64,000 bases of DNA from Virgibacillus sp. 7505 (GTDB lineage: Bacteria > Bacillota > Bacilli > Bacillales > Amphibacillaceae), in the NCBI RefSeq assembly GCF_002272135.1, contig NZ_NPBF01000026.1, forward strand, positions 1 through 64,000, written 5' to 3'. A program made the position numbers and the translations under genes. Of this stretch, positions 26,495 through 35,399 are shown piece by piece. Position 1 is the first letter of the stretch. Each line of letters starts with the position of its first letter. The notes below the pieces were generated by a model, which did no database searches, was not told the origin of the DNA, and saw nothing but the letters and a program-made list of their open reading frames with translations.

Positions 26495-27799
26495 ATGGGA
26501 GAACAACATTCAGAAACGACATGTATACGGGGATTACACAAAGAGCAGCAAACAGGTGCGGTGAACGTCCCGATTTATCTATCGTCTACCTTCCACCAGG
26601 AAAGCTTCGATGATTTCGGTCCATTCGATTATAGTCGTTCTGGTAACCCGACACGAGAAGCGCTGGAGCAGAAGGTAGCTACACTAGAGGGAGGTACAGA
26701 TGCTTTCGCATTTTCATCTGGCATGGCAGCAATATCCTCCGCATTCATGCTGCTGTCAGCAGGGGATCATGTGATAGTGACCGAGGATGTGTACGGCGGA
26801 ACGTATCGTTTTGTGACAGAGATCCTTCCGAAATTCCAGATCAGTCATTCCTTTGTTGACCTAACCGATTTGGATGCTGTAGAAGCAGCTGTACGACCAA
26901 ACACGAAGGTCATTTACTTGGAGACACCGTCCAATCCGTGTTTGAAGGTGACTGACATTCGGGCCGTGGTCCAGATAGCAAAGCAACATGATTGTTTAAC
27001 TTTCTTGGACAACACATTTTTGACGCCGCTGTATCAGCAGCCATTGGCATTCGGTGTGGATGTAGTCATCCATAGTGCAACGAAGTTTCTTTCAGGGCAT
27101 AGTGATATTATCGCAGGACTGCTGATCACTAAGGATACAGAACTCGCAGGAAGACTGGCTTTCATCCAGAACACATTTGGTGCTATTCTCGGAGCTCAAG
27201 ATAGCTATTTGCTGCTCCAAGGAATAAAGACGTTAGGTACAAGATTGCGTCAGTCATCGGAATCGGCGGAGAGGATAGCTTTGTTCCTGCAGGAGCATTC
27301 GCTTGTGGAAGATGTCTTCTACCCTGGCTTGCCCACTCATAAAGGACATGACATACATACCGGGCAGGCCAGTGGAAATGGAGCAGTAGTATCATTTGCT
27401 CTGCCAAGCAGGGAACACGCAAAGATTTTTGTTGAACAGCTTCGCATTCCTATTTTCGCTGTCAGTCTCGGCGCTGTGGAATCCATCCTTTCCTATCCAG
27501 CTTCGATGTCACATGCTTCCATGCCTGAAGCTGAGCGAAAGAAACGAGGTATAACAGATGGGCTCTTACGTTTATCTGTTGGCCTGGAGCATGTGGAGGA
27601 CCTCATGGAAGATCTGCTGCAGGCCTTGAAGGCTGCTGAAGGCGTAATAGAAAAAAGTAGAAAACTAAAAAATGGGAGAGATGAACATGACAACGAAAAC
27701 AAAAACGGCACCATTCAGAGCAGATCACGTAGGGAGCCTGCTTCGTCCAGATGTACTGCACAAGGCCAGACAGCAATTCAAAGAAGGCCAAATCAGTAA
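26495..27799 (+). CDS. metC: Cystathionine beta-lyase with unusual C-terminal read-on
   Basis: 434 aa; family members are about 390. PLP lysine in HSATKFLSGHSDI (about 192). It cleaves cystathionine to homocysteine, pyruvate and ammonia. AGGAGG precedes the ATG. The homologous part ends near LLQALKAAEGV (about 388). The remaining 45 or so residues are low-complexity and basic, and they run 113 bp into the next gene in another frame. In the neighbouring frame TAATAG occurs at 27645-27650, so a one-base shift near 27644 may have removed the original stop. The enzyme domain itself looks intact. Confidence 0.88.
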   Translation: MGEQHSETTCIRGLHKEQQTGAVNVPIYLSSTFHQESFDDFGPFDYSRSGNPTREALEQKVATLEGGTDAFAFSSGMAAISSAFMLLSAGDHVIVTEDVYGGTYRFVTEILPKFQISHSFVDLTDLDAVEAAVRPNTKVIYLETPSNPCLKVTDIRAVVQIAKQHDCLTFLDNTFLTPLYQQPLAFGVDVVIHSATKFLSGHSDIIAGLLITKDTELAGRLAFIQNTFGAILGAQDSYLLLQGIKTLGTRLRQSSESAERIALFLQEHSLVEDVFYPGLPTHKGHDIHTGQASGNGAVVSFALPSREHAKIFVEQLRIPIFAVSLGAVESILSYPASMSHASMPEAERKKRGITDGLLRLSVGLEHVEDLMEDLLQALKAAEGVIEKSRKLKNGRDEHDNENKNGTIQSRSRREPASSRCTAQGQTAIQRRPNQ

Positions 27800-28793
27800 A
27801 CAAGATCTTCGCGAAATCGAAACGTCAGAGATCAAAAGAATCGTAGACAAGCAAATTGAAGTCGGCTTGGAGCTTGTGACAGACGGAGAATTCCGGAGAA
27901 GATTCTGGCATACAGACTTTTTGGAACATCTTAACGGCATCACAGGTTATGTTCCGGACACTGGTTACCTGTTCAAAGGAGAAGAAACAGAACGATATAA
28001 CATTAAAAATACGGGCAAAGTTTCGTTCAATCCTGATCATCCTTTCCTCGAGGACTATAAGGTATTCCAAGACATCGTTGCGGGAAGGGCGGTAGCTAAA
28101 CAGACAATTCCTAGTCCGAATCAGCTCTTCCATACAGATATTCGTGATCACTCCATTTATCCGGATATTGAGGATTTTGCAGCTGATGTTATTCAGACTT
28201 ACAAAGATGCCATCCAAGCATTTTATGATGCAGGGGTACGCTATTTGCAGCTAGATGATGTTTACATTGCTACACTATCTTCTCCTGATGCGAAATTCGA
28301 TGGAGAGCATTCCAGAGAGTTCTTGATTGATTTGGCACGCCGGGTGATCAATGGTGTATTGGAAGGTAAGCCGGAGGATCTTACTGTGACGACGCATCTC
28401 TGTCGAGGAAACTATCGCTCTACATATATGTTCGGGGGCAGCTATGACTTGATTGCAAAGGATCTGTTAGCAAAAGAGAAAGTCGATGGTTTCTTCCTAG
28501 AGTATGATGATGAGCGATCAGGTACATTCGAACCGCTTCAGTATATCCCGCAGGATGGTCCAAGAGTCGTTCTAGGCGTTGTAACTTCAAAATTTGGGGA
28601 ACTGGAAGATAAGGATGCTGTAATCAGCCGGATTGAAGAAGCAACAAAGTATATCCCTCTTGATCAGATTTGCTTAAGCCCGCAATGTGGCTTTGCCTCC
28701 ACACATCATGGCAATAAATTGACTGAAGAAGAACAATGGGAGAAACTGCGCTTCATCGTCGATGTTGCGAAGACTGTTTGGCCCCAAGCGTGA
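27687..28793 (+). CDS. YxjG/YxjH-like cobalamin-independent methionine synthase family protein
   Basis: 368 aa; ATG 27687 is chosen since GGGAGAG ends six bases upstream. It corresponds to the C-terminal catalytic half of MetE: FRADHVGSLLRP at the start, LVTDGEFRRRFWHTDF (about 62), zinc ligands in THLCRGN (about 238) and SPQCGF (about 332). Relatives in B. subtilis are S-box-regulated and are thought to methylate homocysteine or use another methyl donor. Third gene of the metI operon, giving a logical metI-metC-methyltransferase route. Confidence 0.88.
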   Translation: MTTKTKTAPFRADHVGSLLRPDVLHKARQQFKEGQISKQDLREIETSEIKRIVDKQIEVGLELVTDGEFRRRFWHTDFLEHLNGITGYVPDTGYLFKGEETERYNIKNTGKVSFNPDHPFLEDYKVFQDIVAGRAVAKQTIPSPNQLFHTDIRDHSIYPDIEDFAADVIQTYKDAIQAFYDAGVRYLQLDDVYIATLSSPDAKFDGEHSREFLIDLARRVINGVLEGKPEDLTVTTHLCRGNYRSTYMFGGSYDLIAKDLLAKEKVDGFFLEYDDERSGTFEPLQYIPQDGPRVVLGVVTSKFGELEDKDAVISRIEEATKYIPLDQICLSPQCGFASTHHGNKLTEEEQWEKLRFIVDVAKTVWPQA

Positions 28794-28796
28794 GAA

Positions 28797-28824
28797 AAAG
28801 CCGTCCATTTTGACGGCTTTTTTA
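28797..28824 (+). terminator. Terminator of metI operon
   Basis: Stem GCCGTC/GACGGC flanked by A5 and T6. Confidence 0.9.
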
Positions 28825-28999
28825 CTTGCCATAAGATCCTCACAGTTAAGTAAGTACTCTGGGAATTGGTAAGTAATTGGGAGTATTTAATCCTAGTAGG
28901 AAAGTAGGCTTTTGAGAAAGCGGTTGCTTCACCGTCTTGCCGTTCGTTAGAATTGAATTGTTAATATTATTTGAACTTTGTAAATGAGAAGGTGACAGC

Positions 29000-29809
29000 G
29001 TGCGGAAATGGGTTTTCTGGGACGACGGTGATCATTCGCCTGCCTTTAATATGGCGGCGGATGAAATGCTTATGCAATGGCACCGCGAGGGACGGATCGC
29101 CCCAGTGTTACGTTTTTACGGTTGGAATCCTGGCGGGTTTTCCGTTGGGTATTTCCAAAAGACAAACAAATTCAATTTAGAAGAAATCGAGAAGCGAGGA
29201 TTTGAACTGGTCCGACGGCCTACTGGCGGCCAAGCAGTACTGCATCATCAGGAACTGACGTACAGCATTATCGTATCGGAGGATTATCCAGGAGTACCAT
29301 CGACTATCAAAGAAGCGTACAAAGTTTTATCACAAGGGCTGCTGATCGGCTTTGAAAATCTGGGCATCAAAGCGGAATTCGCTTTACCTGCTGACTCGAA
29401 GCCGAAGGGGACAGCAAATTGCTTTGAGGAAGCTTCTTGGTATGAGATCAATGTGGACCGAAAGAAAGCAGCCGGAAGTGCTCAGACGAGGCAAAAAGGT
29501 GTCATCCTCCAGCACGGATCGATTCCAATATGGCTGAAGCAAGAGGATTTGCTGGAATTGTTCCTATACCCAAGTGACCGTGTCAAAGAGCGTGCTTACA
29601 AGAGCTTTAGGAACAAAGCTGCCAGTCTGCAGGAGTTTATCTCTGTGCAGACAACTATGGAAGATATAAGAGGTGCCTTTTATGATGGTTTTCAAAAGGG
29701 ATTAGGTGTAACATTCGAAAGACTTGAACTGGATGAAGTACAACTAAAAACAATCGAAGAACTTGCCAAAGAGAAATACCAAAATCACGAATTCTTATAT
29801 GCACGTTAA
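29000..29809 (+). CDS. lipM: Octanoyltransferase LipM
   Basis: 269 aa, GTG start after GAGAAGG. Lipoate-ligase fold closely following B. subtilis LipM: FYGWNPGGFSVGYFQ (about 38), RRPTGGQAVLHHQELTYS (about 72), catalytic Cys in ANCFEEASWYE (about 139) and the acyl-site Lys region KKAAGSAQTRQKGVILQHGS (about 153). It moves octanoate from acyl-carrier protein to GcvH, the first step of lipoate synthesis. lipA follows 12 bp downstream, so both steps are in one operon. Confidence 0.93.
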   Translation: MRKWVFWDDGDHSPAFNMAADEMLMQWHREGRIAPVLRFYGWNPGGFSVGYFQKTNKFNLEEIEKRGFELVRRPTGGQAVLHHQELTYSIIVSEDYPGVPSTIKEAYKVLSQGLLIGFENLGIKAEFALPADSKPKGTANCFEEASWYEINVDRKKAAGSAQTRQKGVILQHGSIPIWLKQEDLLELFLYPSDRVKERAYKSFRNKAASLQEFISVQTTMEDIRGAFYDGFQKGLGVTFERLELDEVQLKTIEELAKEKYQNHEFLYAR

Positions 29810-29821
29810 GGAGGAACGAAA

Positions 29822-30742
29822 ATGGTAAAAAAAACGATGGCGCAACGTCGGGAAGGTATGCTCCGTAAGCCCGAGTGGCTGAAGATTGATTTCAACACGA
29901 ATGAAGACTATATGGATTTGAAGAAAATGATGCGGGAAATGAATTTACATACTGTATGTGAAGAGGCGAAATGCCCCAATATCTATGAATGCTGGTCGGT
30001 CCGGAAAACGGCAACATTCATGATCCTTGGTTCCATTTGTACAAGAGGCTGCCGCTTCTGTGCGGTTACTTCAGGCAAGCCGACAGAACTGGACTGGGCA
30101 GAACCAGAGCGTGTCGCGGATTCTGTTGCTAAAATGGGACTGCGTCATGCCGTTGTCACAGCTGTTGCCAGAGATGACTTGGAAGATGGAGGTTCAGCAG
30201 TATTCGCGGAAACAGTACGTGCCATTCACCGGAGGATGCCTAATACAACAGTAGAGGTACTGCCGTCCGATATGAAAGGAACGTATGAAAGCATCAAGAC
30301 ACTGATGGATGCCAAGCCGGATATTTTCAACCATAATATCGAGACAGTACGACGATTGACTCCTTCTGTCCGTCATCGTGCAACATATGACCGCTCACTC
30401 GAATTACTTGACCGTGTCAAAACAATCTCTCCGGACACACCAACAAAATCAAGCATCATGCTGGGCTTGGGAGAGACAAAAGAAGAGATTGTGCAAGCCA
30501 TGGATGATTTGCTGGAACATCGTGTTGATATCATGACAATCGGCCAATACTTGCAGCCATCATTCAAGCATCTGAAAGTACAGAAGTACTACCATCCAGA
30601 TGAATTTGCTGAACTGAAGGAAATTGCCCTGCAGAAGGGCTTCCGTCACTGCGAATCAGGCCCGATGGTACGATCCTCCTATCATGCAGATGAACAAGTA
30701 AATCCAGAAGCGAGACAGCGCCAGTTCGGCGGCTGTTCGTAA
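29822..30742 (+). CDS. lipA: Lipoyl synthase
   Basis: 306 aa radical-SAM enzyme that inserts two sulfurs into protein-bound octanoate. Auxiliary cluster cysteines [12 protein letters not shown] (about 40-51) and the radical-SAM motif CTRGCRFC (about 66-73) are intact, as is the C-terminal RSSYHADEQ region (Arg-Ser-Ser). AAGGAGG precedes the ATG. Full length for the family. Confidence 0.97.
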   Translation: MVKKTMAQRREGMLRKPEWLKIDFNTNEDYMDLKKMMREMNLHTVCEEAKCPNIYECWSVRKTATFMILGSICTRGCRFCAVTSGKPTELDWAEPERVADSVAKMGLRHAVVTAVARDDLEDGGSAVFAETVRAIHRRMPNTTVEVLPSDMKGTYESIKTLMDAKPDIFNHNIETVRRLTPSVRHRATYDRSLELLDRVKTISPDTPTKSSIMLGLGETKEEIVQAMDDLLEHRVDIMTIGQYLQPSFKHLKVQKYYHPDEFAELKEIALQKGFRHCESGPMVRSSYHADEQVNPEARQRQFGGCS

Positions 30743-30743
30743 A

Positions 30744-30778
30744 AAAGAGGTCATGCATATCATGCATGACCTCTTTTT
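30744..30778 (+). terminator. Terminator of lipM-lipA
   Basis: 12-bp stem GAGGTCATGCAT/ATGCATGACCTC with A and T flanks. Confidence 0.92.
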
Positions 30779-30875
30779 ATCAAAAGTTAAAATTTTATCA
30801 AGACAATTTGGCAAGCGAAGAGCTAGAATGAATGTACTCGATATCATTATTATAAAGCTTGAGAAGGGGCTGCAT

Positions 30876-31781
30876 ATGAAACAAAATCAAACTGCCATTT
30901 TATTAGTTATATCCATCGTGGCCATTTCTTTCGCGGCCATCTTCGTCAAATGGTCTGATGCACCGGCTACTATCCTCAGTATGAATCGAATGTATTTAGC
31001 GTGTCTTTTGCTGGCTCCGATTGTATGGATAAAAAGAAAGGAGTTTAAAAAGATTGGAAGAAGAGAAGCGCTGGCCTTCATATTATCAGGTGCATGTCTT
31101 GCAGCGCATTTTGCTCTCTGGTTCAGTTCCTTGAAACTGACGACTGTGGCAAGCTCGACGATCATTCTTTCACTTCAGCCGATTGTCGCGATGATAGGGG
31201 GATTTCTGATTTATAGAGAGAGGGCGTCAAAAGCTGTAATCTTGACTATCGGTATCTCGATTATTGGAGTTGTGATGGTAGGGTGGGGAGATTTCGGTTT
31301 GCAAACGCCATCCGTTTTGATCGGTGACCTCTTATCCTTGCTATGTGTAATTGCTGTTGTTGGCTATTTATTAATCGGGCAGAACAATGTAAAAAAAGTA
31401 TCACATTGGATATACAGTTTCTGTGTCTTCCTTTCAGCAGCTGTATGGCTCAATATCTATAATCTAGTGACCGGGGTTCCTGTTCGCGGTTATGACTTCG
31501 ATGAGTGGAAGATATTCTTACTGTTAGCTATTTTCCCGACAGTAGCGCATGTCATATTCAATATGCTCTTGAACTATGTGAATTCGACTACGATTTCGAT
31601 GAGTGTTTTGGGTGAACCGGTAGGTGCAACCCTTCTGGCTGTCTGGTTATTAGGGGAGAAGCTAAGTCCATTGCAAATTGTTGGGGGAGCCATTGCATTG
31701 GTTGGAGTTCTTATGTTTTTGATTCGACAAAGTAGTGAGTATCGTGTGGTGGAAGAAGAAAGTAAACAGGAAGTACGTTAA
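30876..31781 (+). CDS. EamA/DMT family transporter
   Basis: 301 aa from ATG 30876 (AAGGGGC upstream); the open frame extends leftward through the previous terminator and is not used. Ten hydrophobic segments in two EamA repeats. N-terminal FAAIFVKWSDAPATILSMNR is typical of the metabolite/drug exporter group. The C-terminal repeat has YVNSTTISMSVLGEPVGA. Probably exports or imports amino acids or related metabolites; substrate unknown. Monocistronic. Confidence 0.88.
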   Translation: MKQNQTAILLVISIVAISFAAIFVKWSDAPATILSMNRMYLACLLLAPIVWIKRKEFKKIGRREALAFILSGACLAAHFALWFSSLKLTTVASSTIILSLQPIVAMIGGFLIYRERASKAVILTIGISIIGVVMVGWGDFGLQTPSVLIGDLLSLLCVIAVVGYLLIGQNNVKKVSHWIYSFCVFLSAAVWLNIYNLVTGVPVRGYDFDEWKIFLLLAIFPTVAHVIFNMLLNYVNSTTISMSVLGEPVGATLLAVWLLGEKLSPLQIVGGAIALVGVLMFLIRQSSEYRVVEEESKQEVR

Positions 31782-31801
31782 CAGATAAGAACTAATAGTA
31801 G

Positions 31802-31838
31802 AAAGGAAGCACGCCCGCAAATGGGACTGCTTCCTTTT
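31802..31838 (+). terminator. Terminator after DMT transporter
   Basis: Stem AAAGGAAGCA/TGCTTCCTTT then TATTTG. Confidence 0.8.
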
Positions 31839-32115
31839 ATTTGTCTGATTAATAAGAAGACAATACTGGAACCAAAGAGATAGTTTAGAAATTCACATTA
31901 CATAGGGAAATTCATAAGTTACAAATTGACAAATATATCTAGTTAATGTTTAAATAGCAGTAGATATTTAGTCATCTGATGACTAGATGATTAGATGTCA
32001 AAAAAAGGAAAGGTGGTTAAAGCTGACCGTATAAACGAAACGATAAAAATAACTATTTTACCTCCTCGAAAATCTTTCTAATTGAACTATCTAGAAGGAG
32101 CTATGTACTTTTTTC

Positions 32116-32138
32116 TCCTGACCCCTTAGATGAATTTG
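32116..32138 (+). repeat. Direct repeat copy 1 (partner at 32251-32273)
   Basis: TCCTGAC plus two variable bases plus CTTAGATGAATTTG; identical to the copy at 32251-32273 in 21 of 23 positions. Spacing 135 bp. Could be an operator pair or a remnant of local duplication. Confidence 0.7.
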
Positions 32139-32250
32139 GCATACGCAGTTTTTCAACTAAACTTCTTTGACTAGTACAGCATCGTTTATAAAAGATAAGC
32201 AGTACTTAATATCTTTTCGGCCCCTAAAAGAACCTGACTCCTTTTTTATT

Positions 32251-32273
32251 TCCTGACATCTTAGATGAATTTG
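32251..32273 (+). repeat. Direct repeat copy 2
   Basis: Second copy of the 23-bp repeat at 32116-32138, about 85 bp upstream of the aldA-like start codon. Confidence 0.7.
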
Positions 32274-32314
32274 ACTATATAAGTCAGTTAAAACGTATCA
32301 ATGATACTAAAAAA

Positions 32315-32328
32315 TGACAGCGCTTGCA
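32315..32328. promoter_or_regulatory. cre (CcpA) site candidate upstream of aldA-like gene
   Basis: TGACAGCGCTTGCA fits the cre consensus TGWNANCGNTNWCA with one mismatch, 31 bp before the start codon. Suggests repression when preferred sugars are present. Confidence 0.6.
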
Positions 32329-32358
32329 TTGAGTGCGATATTTGAAAGGAGAAAAACT

Positions 32359-33819
32359 ATGGAGATTACTACGAAGAAGTATCAAATGTTCATAGATGGT
32401 GAATTTGTAGACTCTAGTTCCCAGGAAACACTAAACGTTGTGAATCCTGCTACTGAGGAAATTATTTCAGAGATTCCTAGAGGAACTGTTACAGATGTAA
32501 GAGCAGCAATTGACTCAGCTAAGCGTGCACAGAAAAAGTGGAAGAAAATACCCGCCTTTGAAAGAGGGAATTACTTACTGGAAATTTCTAAAGAGATACG
32601 TAATAACGAAGAAATCTTAGCACAAACAATATCAGAGGAAATGGGAAAAACGCTGGCTCTAGCTAAAACAGAGGTAAACTTTACAGCCGATTACATCGAT
32701 TATATGGCTGGGTGGGCAAGACGCTATGAAGGAGAAATAGTCCAAAGTGATCGGCCAAATGAACAGATATTTGTTCATAAAGAGCCTATTGGAGTTATTG
32801 CCGGTATTTTACCTTGGAATTTTCCTTTTTTCCTCGTTGCTCGTAAAGCAGCGCCTGCTTTAGTCACGGGGAATACAATTGTCTTGAAGCCAAGTGATTT
32901 ATCCCCTAATAATGCTTTGGAGTTTGCAAAGATTATTGAAAAAGTGGGTCTGCCTAAAGGTGTTATCAATATCGTAACAGGCAGTGGACGTACCGTTGGT
33001 CAAGAATTGGCGAAAAATGAAGATATAGGCATGGTTAGTTTGACAGGAAGTTATAATGCTGGAGCAGCTGTGATGCGTGCTGCGGCAGATAATATTACAA
33101 AAGTATCGTTGGAATTGGGAGGGAAAGCGCCAGCGATTGTTATGGATGATGCTGATCTGGATCTAGCGGTGCGTTCCGTTATCGATTCTCGCATCATTAA
33201 TACAGGGCAGGTATGTAACTGTACGGAACGTGTATATGTTCATGAAAATATTGCTGAAGAGTTTATCTCAAAGGTAACAAAAGCAATGGCAGAAGTAAGC
33301 TATGGTAACCCATTAGTTGATGGTGATATTGATATGGGACCTCTTATTAGCAATGATGCGCTTGAATCTGTAGATCGAATGGTGCAAGAGGCAGTAGCTG
33401 ATGGTGCCAAGATTTTGACAGGCGGTAAACGTGCTGCCCGAGATAAAGGGTACTTCTATGAACCAACTGTTCTCGTAGATGTAACCAATGAGATGAACAT
33501 TATGCAGCAAGAAATTTTCGGTCCTGTTCTTCCTATTGCGACATTCACGGATTTAGACGATGCCTTAAAACAGGCAAACGATTGTGAATTTGGCTTAACG
33601 TCATCTATCTATACACAAAACCTTGATGTAACCATGCGTGCAAGCAAGGAATTGGAGTTTGGAGAGACATATGTCAATCGTGAAAATTTTGAAGCAATAC
33701 AAGGATTCCATGCCGGATGGAAAAAATCCGGTATTGGCGGAGCTGATGGAAAACACGGACTAGACGAGTACCTGCAAACACATGTTGTGTATCTGCAGTA
33801 TAACCAAGAGAAGAAATAA
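32359..33819 (+). CDS. aldA: Lactaldehyde/glycolaldehyde dehydrogenase (AldA-like)
   Basis: 486 aa from ATG 32359 (AAAGGAG upstream). Reads along almost the whole length like E. coli AldA: FTADYIDYMAGWARRYEGE (about 101), ILPWNFPFF (about 150), LELGGKAP with catalytic Glu (about 252), catalytic Cys in GQVCNC (about 285), and GETYVNRENFEAIQGFHAGW (about 435). It oxidises L-lactaldehyde to lactate, or glycolaldehyde to glycolate, with NAD. The next gene is FucO-like, 133 bp downstream, giving both fates of lactaldehyde. Confidence 0.92.
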   Translation: MEITTKKYQMFIDGEFVDSSSQETLNVVNPATEEIISEIPRGTVTDVRAAIDSAKRAQKKWKKIPAFERGNYLLEISKEIRNNEEILAQTISEEMGKTLALAKTEVNFTADYIDYMAGWARRYEGEIVQSDRPNEQIFVHKEPIGVIAGILPWNFPFFLVARKAAPALVTGNTIVLKPSDLSPNNALEFAKIIEKVGLPKGVINIVTGSGRTVGQELAKNEDIGMVSLTGSYNAGAAVMRAAADNITKVSLELGGKAPAIVMDDADLDLAVRSVIDSRIINTGQVCNCTERVYVHENIAEEFISKVTKAMAEVSYGNPLVDGDIDMGPLISNDALESVDRMVQEAVADGAKILTGGKRAARDKGYFYEPTVLVDVTNEMNIMQQEIFGPVLPIATFTDLDDALKQANDCEFGLTSSIYTQNLDVTMRASKELEFGETYVNRENFEAIQGFHAGWKKSGIGGADGKHGLDEYLQTHVVYLQYNQEKK

Positions 33820-33952
33820 TTTTGTCATTAAAAACAAGCTGGAATTTTCTACATCGTATGACGGGAAGTACAAGAGGTCAATATGCACATAGCTATATGA
33901 AGCAACAAAAAGGAATTAACTAGTCTATTAAAAAAAATGGAGGTCTTTGAAA

Positions 33953-35125
33953 ATGGCTTATCGTTTTATCTTGAATGAAACTAGTTACCATGGTGCTGGA
34001 GCTATTAACGAAATCGTTGGTGAAGTGCAAAATCGCGGATTCCAAAAAGCATTGATTGTTACGGACGCTGATTTAGTTAAGTTCGGTGTAGTAAAAAAGG
34101 TAACTGATTTACTAGATGACGCTAACCTGCCATATGACATCTTTGACCAAGTGAAAGCTAATCCGACTGTTGCTATCGTTAAAGCTGGTGTCGAGGCCTT
34201 TAAAAATGCGGGTGCCGACTATATTATAGCTATTGGGGGAGGTTCTCCTCAGGATACTGGAAAAGGTATCGGTATTATCATCAATAACCCGGAATTTGCA
34301 GATGTTGTTTCCTTGGAAGGCACTGCTCCAACAAAAAACAAAGCAGTTCCGATGATTGCTGTTGCTACAACAGCCGGAACAGCTGCTGAAACTACCATCA
34401 ACTATGTTATTACGGATGAAGAGAAACGCCGGAAATTCGTTTGTGTCGATCCGCACGACATTCCAATCGTTGCTGTCGTTGATCCTAACATGATGTCCTC
34501 CATGCCGCATGGGTTATCTGCTGCCACTGGGATGGATGCGCTGACACATGCCATTGAAGGTTATACGACACAAGCTGCTTGGGAGCTTGCTGATACGTTA
34601 AACTTAAAGGCTATCGAATTGATTTCCCGTTCGCTTCGGGATGCTGTCAATAACGATCCAAAGGGCCGCGAAGACATGGCTCTTGGTCAATATATGACAG
34701 GCATGGCTTTCTCTAACGTAGGTCTTGGCGTGGTTCACGGTATGGCTCATCCATTAGGCGCATTCTATAATACGCCTCACGGTATAGCCAATGCTGTACT
34801 GCTGCCATATGTATTGGAATTCAACAAGGATTACACTGGTGAAAAGTTCAAGGAAATCGCTCGTGCAATGGGGGTTGAAGGAGTTGATGATATGACGCAA
34901 GACGAATATCGTCAGGCTGCTATCGAAGCTGTCCGTCAATTATCCATTGACCTTAATATTCCTCAAACATTGGACGAAATTGGTGTGAAAGAGGAAGATC
35001 TCGATGCGTTGGCAGAAGCTGCTATGGCTGATGTGTGTACAGGAGGTAATCCTCGTCCATGTACAAAAGAGTCGATTCTTGAGGTTTATAAAACTGCCTT
35101 CTCACTTCCTGTGAAAAATAAATAA
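33953..35125 (+). CDS. fucO: Lactaldehyde reductase / 1,2-propanediol oxidoreductase (FucO-like)
   Basis: 390 aa from ATG 33953, eight bases after GGAGGT. Iron-containing alcohol dehydrogenase; NAD site GGGSPQDTGKGIGI (about 96), iron ligands in TGMDALTHAIEGY (about 193) and VVHGMAHPLGAFYNTPHG (about 259). Matches E. coli FucO closely, including EEKRRKFVCVDPHDIP. Reduces lactaldehyde to propanediol or the reverse. With the aldA-like gene it suggests use of fucose/rhamnose breakdown products or of propanediol; no fucose or rhamnose genes are in this window. Confidence 0.93.
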   Translation: MAYRFILNETSYHGAGAINEIVGEVQNRGFQKALIVTDADLVKFGVVKKVTDLLDDANLPYDIFDQVKANPTVAIVKAGVEAFKNAGADYIIAIGGGSPQDTGKGIGIIINNPEFADVVSLEGTAPTKNKAVPMIAVATTAGTAAETTINYVITDEEKRRKFVCVDPHDIPIVAVVDPNMMSSMPHGLSAATGMDALTHAIEGYTTQAAWELADTLNLKAIELISRSLRDAVNNDPKGREDMALGQYMTGMAFSNVGLGVVHGMAHPLGAFYNTPHGIANAVLLPYVLEFNKDYTGEKFKEIARAMGVEGVDDMTQDEYRQAAIEAVRQLSIDLNIPQTLDEIGVKEEDLDALAEAAMADVCTGGNPRPCTKESILEVYKTAFSLPVKNK

Positions 35126-35240
35126 GTTCTGAATTTATCAATATGTCAACCTAACAAAATGTTAGAGGTATAGGTAATATGTCTAAACTTTATCACTTAG
35201 AAGTTAAATAAATAAAATGTCTTTAAATTTCTAGATGAAG

Positions 35241-35283
35241 AAAAGGTATACGCAAACACAAACGTTTACGTATACCTTTTTTA
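35241..35283 (+). terminator. Terminator of aldA-fucO
   Basis: Stem AAAAGGTATACG/CGTATACCTTTT with an inner AAAC/GTTT extension, then TTATT. Confidence 0.85.
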
Positions 35284-35399
35284 TTGGTGGATTTATTATA
35301 ATTTATCAACTTCAGATAAGTTATTGCTCTTTAAAAGAGCATGATGTGTACGTTTAGGTAGTCTTATTGGAAATATAGAAAAAATAATAACAGAATAAA

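Larger units (their letters stand above)
31839..32314. other. Long AT-rich leader region upstream of aldA-like gene
   Basis: About 475 bp with no gene visible on either strand. It holds a near-palindrome TAGTCATCTGATGACTA (31969-31985), a pair of 23-bp direct repeats (32116, 32251) and, at its end, a cre site. These make it look regulatory. Confidence 0.5.

Noticed and set aside
35326-35340. GCTCTT-TAA-AAGAGC palindrome as terminator of the minus-strand gene at 35400
   Set aside because: Short, AT-rich loop and no T run; kept only as a weak remark.
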